NCBI RefSeq assembly: GCF_014648495.1
Contig: NZ_BMRF01000001.1
Location: 806,001-870,000, forward strand
Origin: Actinomadura cremea
Lineage (GTDB): Bacteria > Actinomycetota > Actinomycetes > Streptosporangiales > Streptosporangiaceae
Length of the DNA stretch: 64,000 nt
Direction of reading: 5' to 3'
In this document: piece by piece, positions 1 to 9,127 of the stretch
Numbering within the stretch: position 1 is the first letter of the stretch
Layout of the letters: the number at the start of each line of letters is the position of its first letter
Program-made: the position numbers and the translations under genes
The notes under the pieces: generated by a model
The model's database searches: none
What the model was told of the DNA's origin: nothing
What the model saw: the letters and a program-made list of their open reading frames with translations, nothing else

Positions 1-475
1 CGGCGTCCGGGTGGAACGCCAGCAGCTTCGTGCCCGGACGCGCCACCAGTTCCCCGTCGTCGACCCCGCGGCCGCCGAGCGCCTCGGCGTCCCAGCGGCC
101 CAGGCTGTAGCGGGCGTCGAACACGAACCCCGTCGGGTACTCGACCGCGAACCGCAGCTCCGGCGACACCCCCCGCAGCCGCTCGACCGCCTCGGCGAGC
201 ACGTCCGGGCCGATCTCGTGCGCCCGCAGCACCGTCTCGGTGTGCAGGTCGTACAGGACGGCGCCGTTCGCGCAGATCGCGACGCCGTGGTGCCCGACCG
301 CCGCGGCGATCTCGGTCATCCAGCGCGGCGGCCGTCCGGTCACCATGACGAGCAGCGCCCCGGCGCGCTCGACGCGGGCCAGCGCGGCGACCGTCCGGGC
401 CGAGATCCTCCCGTCGGAGCGGACGATCGTGCCGTCGAGGTCGGTGGCGATAACGCGGGGCGCGGGCTTGGTCAT
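1..475 (-). CDS. HAD-superfamily (Cof/IIB-like) hydrolase, partial at window edge
   Basis: This is the N-terminal part of a HAD phosphatase; the rest lies to the left of the window. The ATG at 475 gives a protein with the first HAD motif DLDGT near residue 12. It continues with VMVTGRPPRWM (HAD motif II region) and AICANGAVLYD, the pattern of Cof-type IIB sugar-phosphate or flavin phosphatases. The first Asp is the expected nucleophile. It shares the strand of serS and lies downstream of it across a strong hairpin, so it is probably a separate transcription unit. The substrate cannot be told from this fragment. Confidence 0.8.
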   Translation of the reverse strand, partial: MTKPAPRVIATDLDGTIVRSDGRISARTVAALARVERAGALLVMVTGRPPRWMTEIAAAVGHHGVAICANGAVLYDLHTETVLRAHEIGPDVLAEAVERLRGVSPELRFAVEYPTGFVFDARYSLGRWDAEALGGRGVDDGELVARPGTKLLAFHPDA

Positions 476-568
476 GTCACCTTCCAGTGCAGCTGAATCA
501 CACCTTAGGTGACCCCACAACCCACTTGCCCGGCGAGTGGCCCCTTACCCCGTTCGTCCCGTATGCAC

Positions 569-602
569 CGCGGCCCGGGACGGTCGAACGTCCCGGGCCG
601 CG
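569..602 (-). terminator. Intrinsic-type terminator after serS
   Basis: A perfect 14-bp inverted repeat (CGCGGCCCGGGACG and its complement) encloses a 6-nt GTCGAA loop. It begins 8 nt after the serS stop codon. No long T-run follows, which is common for actinobacterial terminators. It separates serS from the HAD gene. Confidence 0.75.
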
Positions 603-609
603 AAACCGG

Positions 610-1869
610 TCAGCGCGCGACGGGCTCCAGGACGTCCGTCCCGAGGAACCTGCGCAGCGCCTCGGGCACCCGCACCGAGCCGTCCGCCCGCTGGTGGTTC
701 TCGAGGATCGCGACCATCCACCGCGTCGTCGCGAGCGTCCCGTTCAGGGTCGCGACCGGCTGGTTCCTGCCGTCGGCGTCCTTGTGCCGGACCGACAGGC
801 GCCGCGCCTGGAACTCCGTGCAGTTCGACGTCGACGTGACCTCGCGGTACGTCCCCTGCGACGGCACCCACGCCTCGCAGTCGTACTTGCGGGCCGCGCT
901 GGCGCCGAGGTCGCCCGCCGCCACGTCGATCACCCGGTACGGGATCTCGACCTTGGCGAGCATCTCCTTCTCCCACTCCAGGAGCCGCAGATGCTCCTCG
1001 TGGGCGTCCGCCGGATCGCAGTAGGAGAACATCTCGATCTTGTCGAACTGGTGCACCCGGATGATGCCGCGGGTGTCCTTGCCGTACGAGCCGGCCTCCC
1101 GCCGGAAGCACGACGACCACGCCGCGTACCGCCGCGGCAGCGCGTCGATGATCTCGCCCATGTGGTACGCCGCCAGCGGCACCTCCGAGGTGCCGACCAG
1201 GTACAGGTCGTCCTCCTGCAGGTGGTACACCTCGGCCGAGTGGGCGCCGAGGAACCCGGTGCCCTCCATCGCGTCCGGCTTCACCAGCACCGGCGGATAC
1301 ATCGGGACGAACCCGTTCGAGACGGCCTGCTCCATCGCGAGGTTCAGCAGCGCGTACTGCAACCGCGCCCCGACGCCCGTCAGGTAGTAGAACCGCGCGC
1401 CCGACACCTTCGCGCCGCGCTCCATGTCGATCGCGCCGAGCGCCTCGCCGAGTTCCAGGTGGTCCTTCGGCTCGAAGTCGAACTCCGCGGGCTCGCCGAC
1501 GTGCTCCAGGACGACGAAGTCCTGTTCGCCGCCCGGCGGGACGCCGTCCTCGATGACGTTCGGGACGGCCTTCAGCAGCGCGTCCAGCTCCGCGCCGAGC
1601 CGGTCGGCCTCGCCCTCGGCCTCCTTGACCTGCTGCGCCAGCTCCTTCGCCCGAGCCAGCAGCTCCGTCCGCTCGTCGCCGCTCGCCCGCGACACCGACT
1701 TGCCGAAACTCTTCTGCTCCGCCCGCAGCGTCTCGAAGGACGTCAGGGCGGAACGCCGCCTCCCGTCCAGGTCGAGCAGCCGGTCGACGACGCCGTCATC
1801 CTCCCCGCGCGCGCGCTGCGAAGCACGCAGCCGCTCGGGGTCCTCTCGAAGAGCTCGCAGGTCAATCAC
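610..1869 (-). CDS. serS: Seryl-tRNA synthetase
   Basis: This class II aminoacyl-tRNA synthetase charges tRNA-Ser with serine in the cytoplasm. The GTG at 1869 gives the typical N-terminus (V)[17 protein letters not shown] and 419 aa, the usual family length. The N-terminal roughly 110 residues form the coiled-coil tRNA-binding arm. Class II motifs follow: [10 protein letters not shown], motif 2 around [14 protein letters not shown], and motif 3 around [15 protein letters not shown]. The frame stays open upstream of the GTG, but that stretch is arginine-rich noise with no family similarity. It lies 43 nt downstream of the methyltransferase gene and ends at a clear terminator. Confidence 0.96.
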   Translation of the reverse strand: MIDLRALREDPERLRASQRARGEDDGVVDRLLDLDGRRRSALTSFETLRAEQKSFGKSVSRASGDERTELLARAKELAQQVKEAEGEADRLGAELDALLKAVPNVIEDGVPPGGEQDFVVLEHVGEPAEFDFEPKDHLELGEALGAIDMERGAKVSGARFYYLTGVGARLQYALLNLAMEQAVSNGFVPMYPPVLVKPDAMEGTGFLGAHSAEVYHLQEDDLYLVGTSEVPLAAYHMGEIIDALPRRYAAWSSCFRREAGSYGKDTRGIIRVHQFDKIEMFSYCDPADAHEEHLRLLEWEKEMLAKVEIPYRVIDVAAGDLGASAARKYDCEAWVPSQGTYREVTSTSNCTEFQARRLSVRHKDADGRNQPVATLNGTLATTRWMVAILENHQRADGSVRVPEALRRFLGTDVLEPVAR

Positions 1870-1912
1870 AACTGCGAGGTTATCGTCCCCGTACCGTCCC
1901 CCGGATCCTTTT

Positions 1913-2713
1913 TCAGGCCGCGCCGCTCGCCAGCAGCGCGTGCGCCGGCAGCGCCACACCGCCGTCCCGGCGCGGGTACCCGGTCACGACCTCGTCGTAG
2001 GCCGCCTTGATCCGCGCGACGGTCGCGGCGTCCTGCCGTCCGACCACGACGCCGTTGCTGCCGACCCGCGCCAGCGCGCCCAGCTCCCACCACTCGTCCG
2101 GGTCGACGACGTGCTCCCACGTCACCTCCTCGACCCCGACCTCGCCGAACCCGGCCCCCACGACCAGCCGCCGGAACGCCGCGGCCTCGCCGTGCTCCAT
2201 GAACGGCGGCACGGGCATGTCGTCCGGCCACGGCACCTCCGCCCGGTCGATCGCCTCCCGCACCAGCCCCAGCGCCCCGCTGCCCGGCATCGCCCAGCAG
2301 CTCAGCGCCAGCCGCCCGCCCGGCCGCAGCACCCCCCGCAGCCGCTCCAGCACGACCCCCGGATCCCCCACGTGGTTGATCACGAAGTTGCCGGCGACCG
2401 CGTCGAACGTCCCGTCCGGGAAGGGCACGTCGGGCAGCACCGCGACCCGCACGTCCGCCTCGGGGACGTTCCGGCGCGCGGTCTCGGCCATGTCCGGGTC
2501 GGCGTCGATCGACGACACCTTCGCGCCCCGCCGGACCGCCGCCGCGGACACGATCCCCGGCCCCGTCCCGACGTCCAGCGTCCGCGTGCCGTCCGCGACC
2601 CCGGCCGCGTCCAGCAGCGGCCCGACCAGGTACGCGGTCAGCCGGGCGAACCCCCGCTCGTACGCGGGCGCCCGCCCGGCCCACAGTTCCCGTTCGTAAG
2701 CATCGAAGTCCAC
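1913..2713 (-). CDS. Class I SAM-dependent methyltransferase
   Basis: The protein has a Rossmann methyltransferase fold. Motif I is [15 protein letters not shown] near residue 45, the acidic ribose-binding residue is in SSIDADPDM, and motifs II-IV run through [16 protein letters not shown] and [14 protein letters not shown]. This is the layout of the UbiE/Methyltransf_11 group. The substrate is unknown. I chose the GTG at 2713 because the protein then begins [11 protein letters not shown], close to the family start. Another GTG at 2749 adds 12 residues, and neither has a convincing ribosome site. It precedes serS by 43 nt on the same strand and may share its transcript. Confidence 0.85.
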   Translation of the reverse strand: MDFDAYERELWAGRAPAYERGFARLTAYLVGPLLDAAGVADGTRTLDVGTGPGIVSAAAVRRGAKVSSIDADPDMAETARRNVPEADVRVAVLPDVPFPDGTFDAVAGNFVINHVGDPGVVLERLRGVLRPGGRLALSCWAMPGSGALGLVREAIDRAEVPWPDDMPVPPFMEHGEAAAFRRLVVGAGFGEVGVEEVTWEHVVDPDEWWELGALARVGSNGVVVGRQDAATVARIKAAYDEVVTGYPRRDGGVALPAHALLASGAA

Positions 2714-2755
2714 CCGGGAAGTGTGACCCACCCGGGCGACCTCCCGCACACCCCG

Positions 2756-4143
2756 CTACCGCACGTCCACGTACCTCACGCCGGAGTTGACCCTCGCATG
2801 GTCCCCGTCACCCCAGTACCACGCCGTCCAACTCCCGTCCTGCGTCGCGGTGAAGGACTTCTCGAACGAGCCGTCGACACCTGTGCTGACCACCGTGACC
2901 TGTCTCCACGTCGACGACCCCGCATCCTGGAAGTACACGTGCACGGGAGCGATCCCCATGGGCCTGTGCGGGTCGCTCGCGTCCCGGAACCGGTTCAGCA
3001 CTCCGCTCACCGTGACCGGATCACTCGGCGCCATTGACTTCGGCAGGACATCGAACCTCGAGAATTCCGTCGTCCAATGATCGCGCAGGTTCACAGTGGT
3101 GACGGGTGCACTGGCCGCCGAGTACTCGGCATCACCCCAGAACCAGGCCGTCCAGCCGCCGTCCCGCTGCTCCGTGAACTCACCGGCGAAGGCCCCGCTC
3201 CCATCGGTGGTCGTCGAGCCCCGATATTCCCAGGTCGACTGCCCCGCAGGCAGAAAGTAGAAGTGGACCGCACGCGAACTCATCGGTCTGCGGTCCTGCG
3301 ATCGCCTCAGTTTCCCCTGGAGATCGACGACTCCGGCGGTGACGGGCCGCCCGCTGAACTCGTCCATGAACGTCAGGTCGCGGACATTCACATATTCCGC
3401 CGGACCAATACCCGGGACGTTACCGTCACTCCCTGTGAAACGCACCCTATAGTATGCGTCGACGTTAGACGCCACGCGCAGCGAGAAGGATCCGTCTTCG
3501 GCCGTTACCGTCGTGCCCGCTCGACTCCAGGATTCCTGACCGTCAGTACTCTGTTGCAGTTCGATTCGTTCGCCCGCCAATGGCGTATCGCCCTTGACGA
3601 GACGGCCGGTCGCGGTGATCGCGTCCTCTCGCGACCCGGCCGGTCCAGGCTCTAGGTCCACACTGAACGTACTGAATCCTGGGGCCCCGGAGACGTCCAG
3701 CATTCCTGCCCTGGCCTGACTGCTCGACAAAAGGTAAATATAGTCTTCCGTCCACACCGTGACGGGGCCGGACTGCTGCGCGGTAAAGGTGAACTCGAAC
3801 GTCCCGTCTTCAACCGAATCCACGCCCCCGACCTCATACCCGGCATTCCCGCCGACGGTCATGTTCGCCAGCGGCTCAGGCCCGTTCCGTCCTATCCAGT
3901 GGACGGTCCCCCGCACCGTGACCTCGGCACCGACCTCGACCGGCTGCGGCGTAACAATCGATGCTGAGATCTCCGTGTCCATCCAGGAGATGAGAGGGCG
4001 GGACTGTCGTACACACTGCACACCAGTTGCCCGCTCGGCACCCGGACACTGGGCTCCCCTAAGGAAATGGTCAGAGCGAAGGAGCCGTCCGCAGCCGTCT
4101 TCGTCGAATTTCCTCGATATCTCGGATGAACTTTCCAGGCAGA
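2756..4143 (-). pseudogene. Broken duplicate of the adjacent secreted repeat-protein gene
   Basis: The sequence is clearly paralogous to the intact upstream gene (4185-6134). It shares WTAWYWGD, TATQDGSWTAWYW, a final RYVDVR against KYVDVK, and Ig-like repeat units in the same order. It lacks the signal peptide and the first two domains. The reading frame also changes near 4008-4021: the segment with TKTAADGSFALTI and GQLVC is in one frame, and the continuation with RQSRPLISWMDTEIS is in another. Both align with one continuous stretch of the paralogue (GQRPLC...TRPEISKQATEIS). The part up to 4021 stays open for about 420 codons, so a cytoplasmic product is formally possible. Base composition is visibly less GC-rich than its partner, which fits relaxed selection. 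Confidence 0.75.
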
Positions 4144-4184
4144 GCGGGCCGGGCGGGGACCGACGGCGCCCCGCCCGGCCCGCC

Positions 4185-6134
4185 TCACTTCACGTCTACG
4201 TACTTGGTGGCCGAATTGACCCGCAGGTGCTGGTCGTCACCCCAATACCAGGCCGTCCAGTAGCCGTCCTGCTCTGCCGTGAACGTCTTCTTGAACCGCC
4301 CATCGGTACCCGTGCGGGTCACTTGCATCTGCTTCCACTCGGACGAACCCGCCGGCAGGAAGTAGAGGTAGACGGGGAAACCGGGCGCGGACGTCGCTTG
4401 GCCCGCGTCCGTGAAACGACGCAGCAGCCCCTCGACCGTGACCGTTCCCCCCTTTTGCACCGATTCGGGAGAGGCGCTGAAGTCGGTGATCTGAGTGGTG
4501 GTGACGCCCTTCACGTCGACGTACCCGATGGGTGCGTCGGACGCCAGGTGCCCGTCATCACCCCAGAAGCCCGCGGTCCAGTAACCGTCCTGCGTCGCTG
4601 TGAACGTCTTCTGGAACCAGCCGTTGGTTCCGGTCTTCGCCACGGCCATCTGTGTCCACTCCGAAGACCCCAGAGGCATGAAGTAGATGTAGATGCTTCT
4701 GTTCGGCGCGACAGCGGGTTCGTCCATGAACCGCCACAGCAGGCCCTTGACCGTGACCGTCCCGCCCTTGGCCACCGACTTCGGCGACGCGCTGAAGTCG
4801 TACATCTGCGTGCCGTAGCGGACGTCGACATAGTCGGTCGAGCTCACCGCTTGCGTGAGCTGATCATTGCCCACAAAACGTGCGCGCCAGTACCCGTCTT
4901 TCTTGGTATCGCGGGTCTCGAGGAGGAAATAGCCCGAGCGAGAGGTCCTGTCGCTCGCCATCTGCTTCCAGGTCTTGCCGTCCTCGGAGAACTCGAGGAC
5001 CACCACAGCATCATGGACCTGCTGGTAGAACGGGCGTCTGCCGTCGGTGAGGGTCCCGGTCACGGTGAGGAGGTCGGCGTAGCGCTGGGCCTTCGGCGGA
5101 GCGGCATAGTCGATGATCTCGGCGACGTTCTGACTGTTCAGCCGACCGCCCGCCGCCTGGCTGCCCGCCAGGAAGATGTTGCCCTCGCTGACCACGGTCA
5201 CGGGCCCGGACTCGCCGGCGGTGAGCTCGACGCGGAACGTACCGTCTTCGGCCGCGTAAGCGACCCCCCGCGAGTTGTACTCCTCCGGCGTCCCGTAGTT
5301 GACGTACGCGAGGGCGGGCGCGCCCGCGGCGGGCACGAGCCCGGCGGCGCCCTGACGCATGATCTTGCCCACAACGTTGACCTTGTCGCCGACCCTCACC
5401 GGCTGCGCGGCGAGGGGCTGGACGGAGATCTCCGTCGCCTGCTTGGAAATCTCAGGCCTGGTGCCGTACCGGGCCACGTCACACAGCGGCCTCTGCCCGC
5501 GCACACTCGCACGGGCAGAGTAGTAGGAGGGCGTGAACGTGGTCGTGAAACTGAAGGCGCCGTCGGCATTGGTCCGAACGCCTGGCCCGCCCCCCTCGAC
5601 GGTCACGTCCGGAACCGGCTCGAGCGCCGACTCCCGGGTCTTCTGCATCATGACGCGGCCTCGGACCGTCACGTCCGGTCGGTCGTAGTCGACGACATCC
5701 GGGGAGGTGCTGATGTCGGCGATCGACGCCTCGTAGCAGTTGTCGATGCCCGTGGCTCGGGTCAGGGTGGCGCCGTCGGCAGACGCGATCCGCACGCTGA
5801 ACGTGGTGGTGCCGGGGTGCTGCTGGATGTCGGTCCGGTATTCGACCCGCCAGGTACCGTCGGCGGCGGTGCCCTCGGTGAGGGCCAACGGCACCGTGTC
5901 GAAGGTCGCCCACTCACCGTCCACCCAGCCGTTGACGTCCGCCTCGACATCGGTGACGCCGCTGGCGGACTTGGCCTTGAGAGTGACCGTGGCGACGCGG
6001 TCGGGTGAGAGGTTGTCGAACTCCACGGACAGGCTCACGTCCGTGACGTCCGCCTGGGCCGTTCCGGGCACGAGGAGGGCCGACGTCGCCATGAGGACGG
6101 CGACGAGGACGGCCGAGAGTCTTGATCTACGCAA
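4185..6134 (-). CDS. Secreted multi-domain Ig-like/beta-sandwich repeat protein
   Basis: This exported protein of about 650 aa begins with a Sec signal peptide (MRRSRLSAVLVAVLMATSAL, cleavage near GTAQA-DV). About six beta-sandwich units of 90-110 residues follow. The last two are close copies, each starting DFSASPxSVxKGGTVTV, carrying an aromatic YFxPxGSSEW strand and ending WGDDxHL...YVDVK. Its function is unknown; adhesion or wall association would suit the architecture. I prefer the TTG at 6134 because GGAAAGG sits 6 nt upstream. The GTG at 6149 has no ribosome site. The gene is directly followed by its frameshifted duplicate, so a tandem duplication is likely. Confidence 0.85.
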   Translation of the reverse strand: MRRSRLSAVLVAVLMATSALLVPGTAQADVTDVSLSVEFDNLSPDRVATVTLKAKSASGVTDVEADVNGWVDGEWATFDTVPLALTEGTAADGTWRVEYRTDIQQHPGTTTFSVRIASADGATLTRATGIDNCYEASIADISTSPDVVDYDRPDVTVRGRVMMQKTRESALEPVPDVTVEGGGPGVRTNADGAFSFTTTFTPSYYSARASVRGQRPLCDVARYGTRPEISKQATEISVQPLAAQPVRVGDKVNVVGKIMRQGAAGLVPAAGAPALAYVNYGTPEEYNSRGVAYAAEDGTFRVELTAGESGPVTVVSEGNIFLAGSQAAGGRLNSQNVAEIIDYAAPPKAQRYADLLTVTGTLTDGRRPFYQQVHDAVVVLEFSEDGKTWKQMASDRTSRSGYFLLETRDTKKDGYWRARFVGNDQLTQAVSSTDYVDVRYGTQMYDFSASPKSVAKGGTVTVKGLLWRFMDEPAVAPNRSIYIYFMPLGSSEWTQMAVAKTGTNGWFQKTFTATQDGYWTAGFWGDDGHLASDAPIGYVDVKGVTTTQITDFSASPESVQKGGTVTVEGLLRRFTDAGQATSAPGFPVYLYFLPAGSSEWKQMQVTRTGTDGRFKKTFTAEQDGYWTAWYWGDDQHLRVNSATKYVDVK

Positions 6135-6191
6135 GGGCGACCTTTCCACTGGCTGCTGGCCCAGTGGGGACGCGCTCTAGACGATCTTGGT

Positions 6192-6219
6192 TGACCCCGA
6201 GCGAATCACGTTCGGGTCA
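6192..6219 (-). terminator. Probable terminator overlapping the pheA stop codon
   Basis: Arms TGACCCCGAGCG and CGTTCGGGTCA form an imperfect hairpin (one bulge, one mismatch) around AATCA. The hairpin overlaps the last codon of pheA and lies before the repeat-protein gene on the same strand. It could separate the two units. Confidence 0.45.
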
Positions 6220-7161
6220 CGGGGTGGGTGGGGTGCCGCCGATCGCGGTGAGCCAGGCGGCGGCCTCGGTGTAGTCGTCGTCGTGGGTGCCGCGGCGGAT
6301 CTCGGGACGGACGCGGTCGGCGCGGGGGTACGAGCCGACGTAGCGGACGTCGGCGCAGATGCGGCGCAGGCCCATCAGGGCCTCGCCGACGCGGGCGTCG
6401 CGGACGTGGCCCTCGAAGTCCATCCAGAAGAGGTACGAGCCGAGGCCCGCGCCGGTGGGGCGGGACTGGATGAGCGTCAGGTTGATGCCGCGGACGGAGA
6501 ACTCGGTGAGGATCTCCAGCAGGGCGCCGGGGTGGTCCTCGCCGATGAAGGCGACGACGGTGGTGCGGTCGGTGCCGGTGGGCTCGGGCGGGGAGCAGGG
6601 GCGCCGCAGGACGACGAAGCGGGTGACGGCGTCGACGATGTCGTGGATGTCCTCGGCGAGGACGGTGAGGCCGTAGCGGGCGGCGGCGAACGAGCCGGCG
6701 AGGGCCGCGTCGTAGTGGCCGTCCGCGACGCGCTGGGCGGCCTCGGCGTTCGACGTCGCGGCGTGCCATTCGGCGTGCGGGACGTTGTCGGCGAGCCACC
6801 GGCGGCACTGCGGCTGGGCGATGGGGTGCGAGGCGACGGACTTGATGTCCTCGATCGCGGTGCCCGGACGGACGAGGAGCGCGAACGACACGGGAAGGTG
6901 GATCTCGCCGACGATCTGCAGGGACTCGCCGGTGGCGAGTTCGTCGAGGGTCGTCGGGACGGAGCCCTCGACGGAGTTCTCCAGCGCGACGACCGCGGCG
7001 TCGGCGTCGCCGCGGCGCAGGGCGTCCAGGACGGCCGGGACGGTCGCGTAGGGGACGCGCTCGGCGTCGGCGGCGCCCGGGACGGACAGCAGCGCCGCCT
7101 CGGTGAACGTGCCGTTCGGCCCCAGGTAGGCGTACCGTTCCGGCCTGGAGTCTGCGGTCAC
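6217..7161 (-). CDS. pheA: Prephenate dehydratase
   Basis: The enzyme converts prephenate to phenylpyruvate in phenylalanine synthesis. The 314-aa monofunctional form begins with YLGPNGTFTEAAL. It carries the ENSVEGSVPTTLDEL motif and the catalytic DAVTRFVVL (Thr-Arg-Phe) signature near residue 180. It ends with an ACT regulatory domain: HPGALLEIL and the phenylalanine-binding LIQSRP segment, where the family usually has ESRP. The start is the GTG at 7161. The longer open frame upstream is out-of-phase noise over the DUF4446 gene. Allosteric inhibition by phenylalanine is expected from the ACT domain. Confidence 0.95.
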   Translation of the reverse strand: MTADSRPERYAYLGPNGTFTEAALLSVPGAADAERVPYATVPAVLDALRRGDADAAVVALENSVEGSVPTTLDELATGESLQIVGEIHLPVSFALLVRPGTAIEDIKSVASHPIAQPQCRRWLADNVPHAEWHAATSNAEAAQRVADGHYDAALAGSFAAARYGLTVLAEDIHDIVDAVTRFVVLRRPCSPPEPTGTDRTTVVAFIGEDHPGALLEILTEFSVRGINLTLIQSRPTGAGLGSYLFWMDFEGHVRDARVGEALMGLRRICADVRYVGSYPRADRVRPEIRRGTHDDDYTEAAAWLTAIGGTPPTP

Positions 7162-7232
7162 GGGGTCCCCCGACGGTGGTGTGGAAGGCACGCCTGGCGT
7201 GGACGTGGCGAGAGAGACGATTCTACTTGCCC

Positions 7233-7691
7233 TCAGGTGCGGGTGGAGGTGCGGTCCTCGTCGCCGAAGTCGGCCAGCGGGTCCTCCATGGAGACGATCG
7301 GGCCCTTGCCGAGGCGGGCGGCGCGCAGGGCCTGGTTCTCCTCGGGGGAGAGCCGCTCGACGGGATGCCCGGCCTGGACGGCCTTGGCGTACGTGCGCGT
7401 CTCGGTGCGCCCGTTGATCGAGCTGATGACGACGCCGTCGCCGACGGCGTTGAGCAGCGCGAGGGAGAAGGAGCGCCGTCCCGTCATCTCCTTGAGGGCG
7501 TCGTAGTGCACGATGGCGAGGTCGCGCAGGGCGCACTCGTCCACCGTGCCGCCGGCGACCTGGAGTTGACGCCGCAGCATGTGCCCGCATTCGTCGACGA
7601 CCTGGTTCACCCGGTTGTGGGCCACCACCGCAATGGAGAGGCCCACGACACCGGCGACCAGGCCTGCGACGGCCACCGTGACCAACATCAC
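7233..7691 (-). CDS. DUF4446-family membrane-anchored protein
   Basis: This 152-aa protein has one N-terminal membrane segment (LVTVAVAGLVAGVVGLSIAVV). A cytoplasmic domain follows with the signature FSLALLNAVGDGVVISS and a short coiled part, which matches the DUF4446 family. The role of the family is unknown. The GTG start at 7691 overlaps the stop of the upstream glycosyltransferase (GTGA), so translation is probably coupled. It lies 71 nt upstream of pheA. Confidence 0.8.
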   Translation of the reverse strand: MMLVTVAVAGLVAGVVGLSIAVVAHNRVNQVVDECGHMLRRQLQVAGGTVDECALRDLAIVHYDALKEMTGRRSFSLALLNAVGDGVVISSINGRTETRTYAKAVQAGHPVERLSPEENQALRAARLGKGPIVSMEDPLADFGDEDRTSTRT

Positions 7692-9034
7692 GGGGTGAGC
7701 GTACCCACCTCCGCCCCCTTCCGCGAAGGATCCTCGGGGCGATCATCGCGTAGCGCTCTGTCGACGAGCCAGCGGCCGAGGAGGAAGATCGAGGCGATGG
7801 CGGCCAGACCGAAGAGATCTTGGATCACACGGCCGAAGAATTCCGTGACATATCCGTGTTCGGGACCGATCATGCGGGCGCCCCACCAGGGCAGCGGCCA
7901 CAGGAAGTAGAACCAGATCGCCGCACCGAAAAGACATCTTCGCGTGTCTCGCCCATCGCTCACCAGAGCCCCGATGACCGGGATCATCCACACGAAATGG
8001 TGAATCCACCCGACGGGGGACAGAAGGACGGACAGGAGGCCGGTGATCGCGACTCCCGCGAGCAGCAGGCCGTAGGACGCCGGACGGTCCGCGGCCGGAA
8101 GGTGGTCGGTCCCCCGGAACGTCCGCGACGGCTCCCCGCCCAGCAGGTCGGCGGTGCGGGTGGCGCGGTGCGCGAGCACGAAGCCGATGTAGGCCATGGC
8201 GAGCGTGAGGACGAGCCACACGGCCGTCCGAACCGTCCCCTCCGGGATGATCCGCGCGACGATGCCGTTGATCGCCTGGTTCGTCGTCCCGTCGACCGCG
8301 CCGGTGCGGTCGCCCCCCTGCAGGAGGGCGCCGAACCAGTAGTCGACCGAGTCCGACGGCAGCAGCATGAACCCGAACAGGGTCGCCCCGACCGCCGTCA
8401 TGACCGCGTTGCCCGCGGCGCGGAACCGTCCGGTGATCAGGAAGTAGATGAGGAAGACGCCCGGCACCAGCTTGATCGCGAGGGCGAGCCCGACGAGGAC
8501 GCCGCGCGGCCAGCGCGGCGAGCGGGTGCAGCAGTCGGCCAGGCACATCGCGAGCAGGAACAGCCCGACCTGGCCGAACCGGATCTGGTCGCGGTCGGGC
8601 AGGATCCACGCCGCCGCCCCGACGAGCGCGCCGGTCGCCAGCGGCGACCAGCGGCCCGCGCGCCGGATCAGGTCGCGGAACGAGAACCGGATCACGAGCA
8701 CGAGCGCCGCGTAGATCAGCGCCGTCCAGACGAACTGGGCCGCACCCCACGGAAGCAGCGTGAACGGGATCGCGAGCGCGGCGGCAAAGGGCGGGTAGGT
8801 GAACGGGAGGAACTGCGGCGGCTGCGTGAGCACGTCGTACAGCGGCGCCCCGCGCAGCACGGCCCGTCCGCCCTCGCGGTAGACCTCGAGGTCGACGAGC
8901 CGCTGGTCGGGGGGGTTGGTGAGCCAGTGCGACGCGATCGGCGCGACCGCGGCCGCGGCGACCGCGATCCCGGCCAGCACGATCAGCAGATCGGCCGATC
9001 TGCTCCGCACCGACCGAGATTCCTTGGCCCACAT
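7688..9034 (-). CDS. GT87-like polytopic glycosyltransferase (DUF2029)
   Basis: This 448-aa integral membrane protein has about ten to twelve hydrophobic segments. The first external loop carries the acidic motif LVDLEVYREGG, followed by PFTYPPFAAAL, AIKLVPGVFLIYFLITGRF and SPVGWIHHFVWMIPV. These are hallmarks of the GT87/DUF2029 polyprenol-phosphate-mannose-dependent transferases that extend wall lipoglycans in actinobacteria. The ATG at 9034 gives MWAKESRS. The acceptor is unknown. It is coupled to the DUF4446 gene and is divergent from the large membrane protein at 9128, about 93 nt apart. Confidence 0.85.
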   Translation of the reverse strand: MWAKESRSVRSRSADLLIVLAGIAVAAAAVAPIASHWLTNPPDQRLVDLEVYREGGRAVLRGAPLYDVLTQPPQFLPFTYPPFAAALAIPFTLLPWGAAQFVWTALIYAALVLVIRFSFRDLIRRAGRWSPLATGALVGAAAWILPDRDQIRFGQVGLFLLAMCLADCCTRSPRWPRGVLVGLALAIKLVPGVFLIYFLITGRFRAAGNAVMTAVGATLFGFMLLPSDSVDYWFGALLQGGDRTGAVDGTTNQAINGIVARIIPEGTVRTAVWLVLTLAMAYIGFVLAHRATRTADLLGGEPSRTFRGTDHLPAADRPASYGLLLAGVAITGLLSVLLSPVGWIHHFVWMIPVIGALVSDGRDTRRCLFGAAIWFYFLWPLPWWGARMIGPEHGYVTEFFGRVIQDLFGLAAIASIFLLGRWLVDRALRDDRPEDPSRKGAEVGTLTP

Positions 9035-9112
9035 CCCGCCGAGTCTATTTAGCCCCCCGCGGTGTTCGTCTGCGGTGCCCTCGGCGTCAGGGCTGCGGGT
9101 GTCGCGAGACGA

Positions 9113-9118
9113 TATAAC
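9113..9118 (+). promoter_or_regulatory. -10 box placing the 9128 gene on a near-leaderless transcript
   Basis: TATAAC lies 9 nt before the ATG at 9128, so transcription would start within a few bases of the start codon. No Shine-Dalgarno sequence precedes that ATG. I see no good -35 hexamer. Confidence 0.45.
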
Positions 9119-9127
9119 CTGGCCGCC

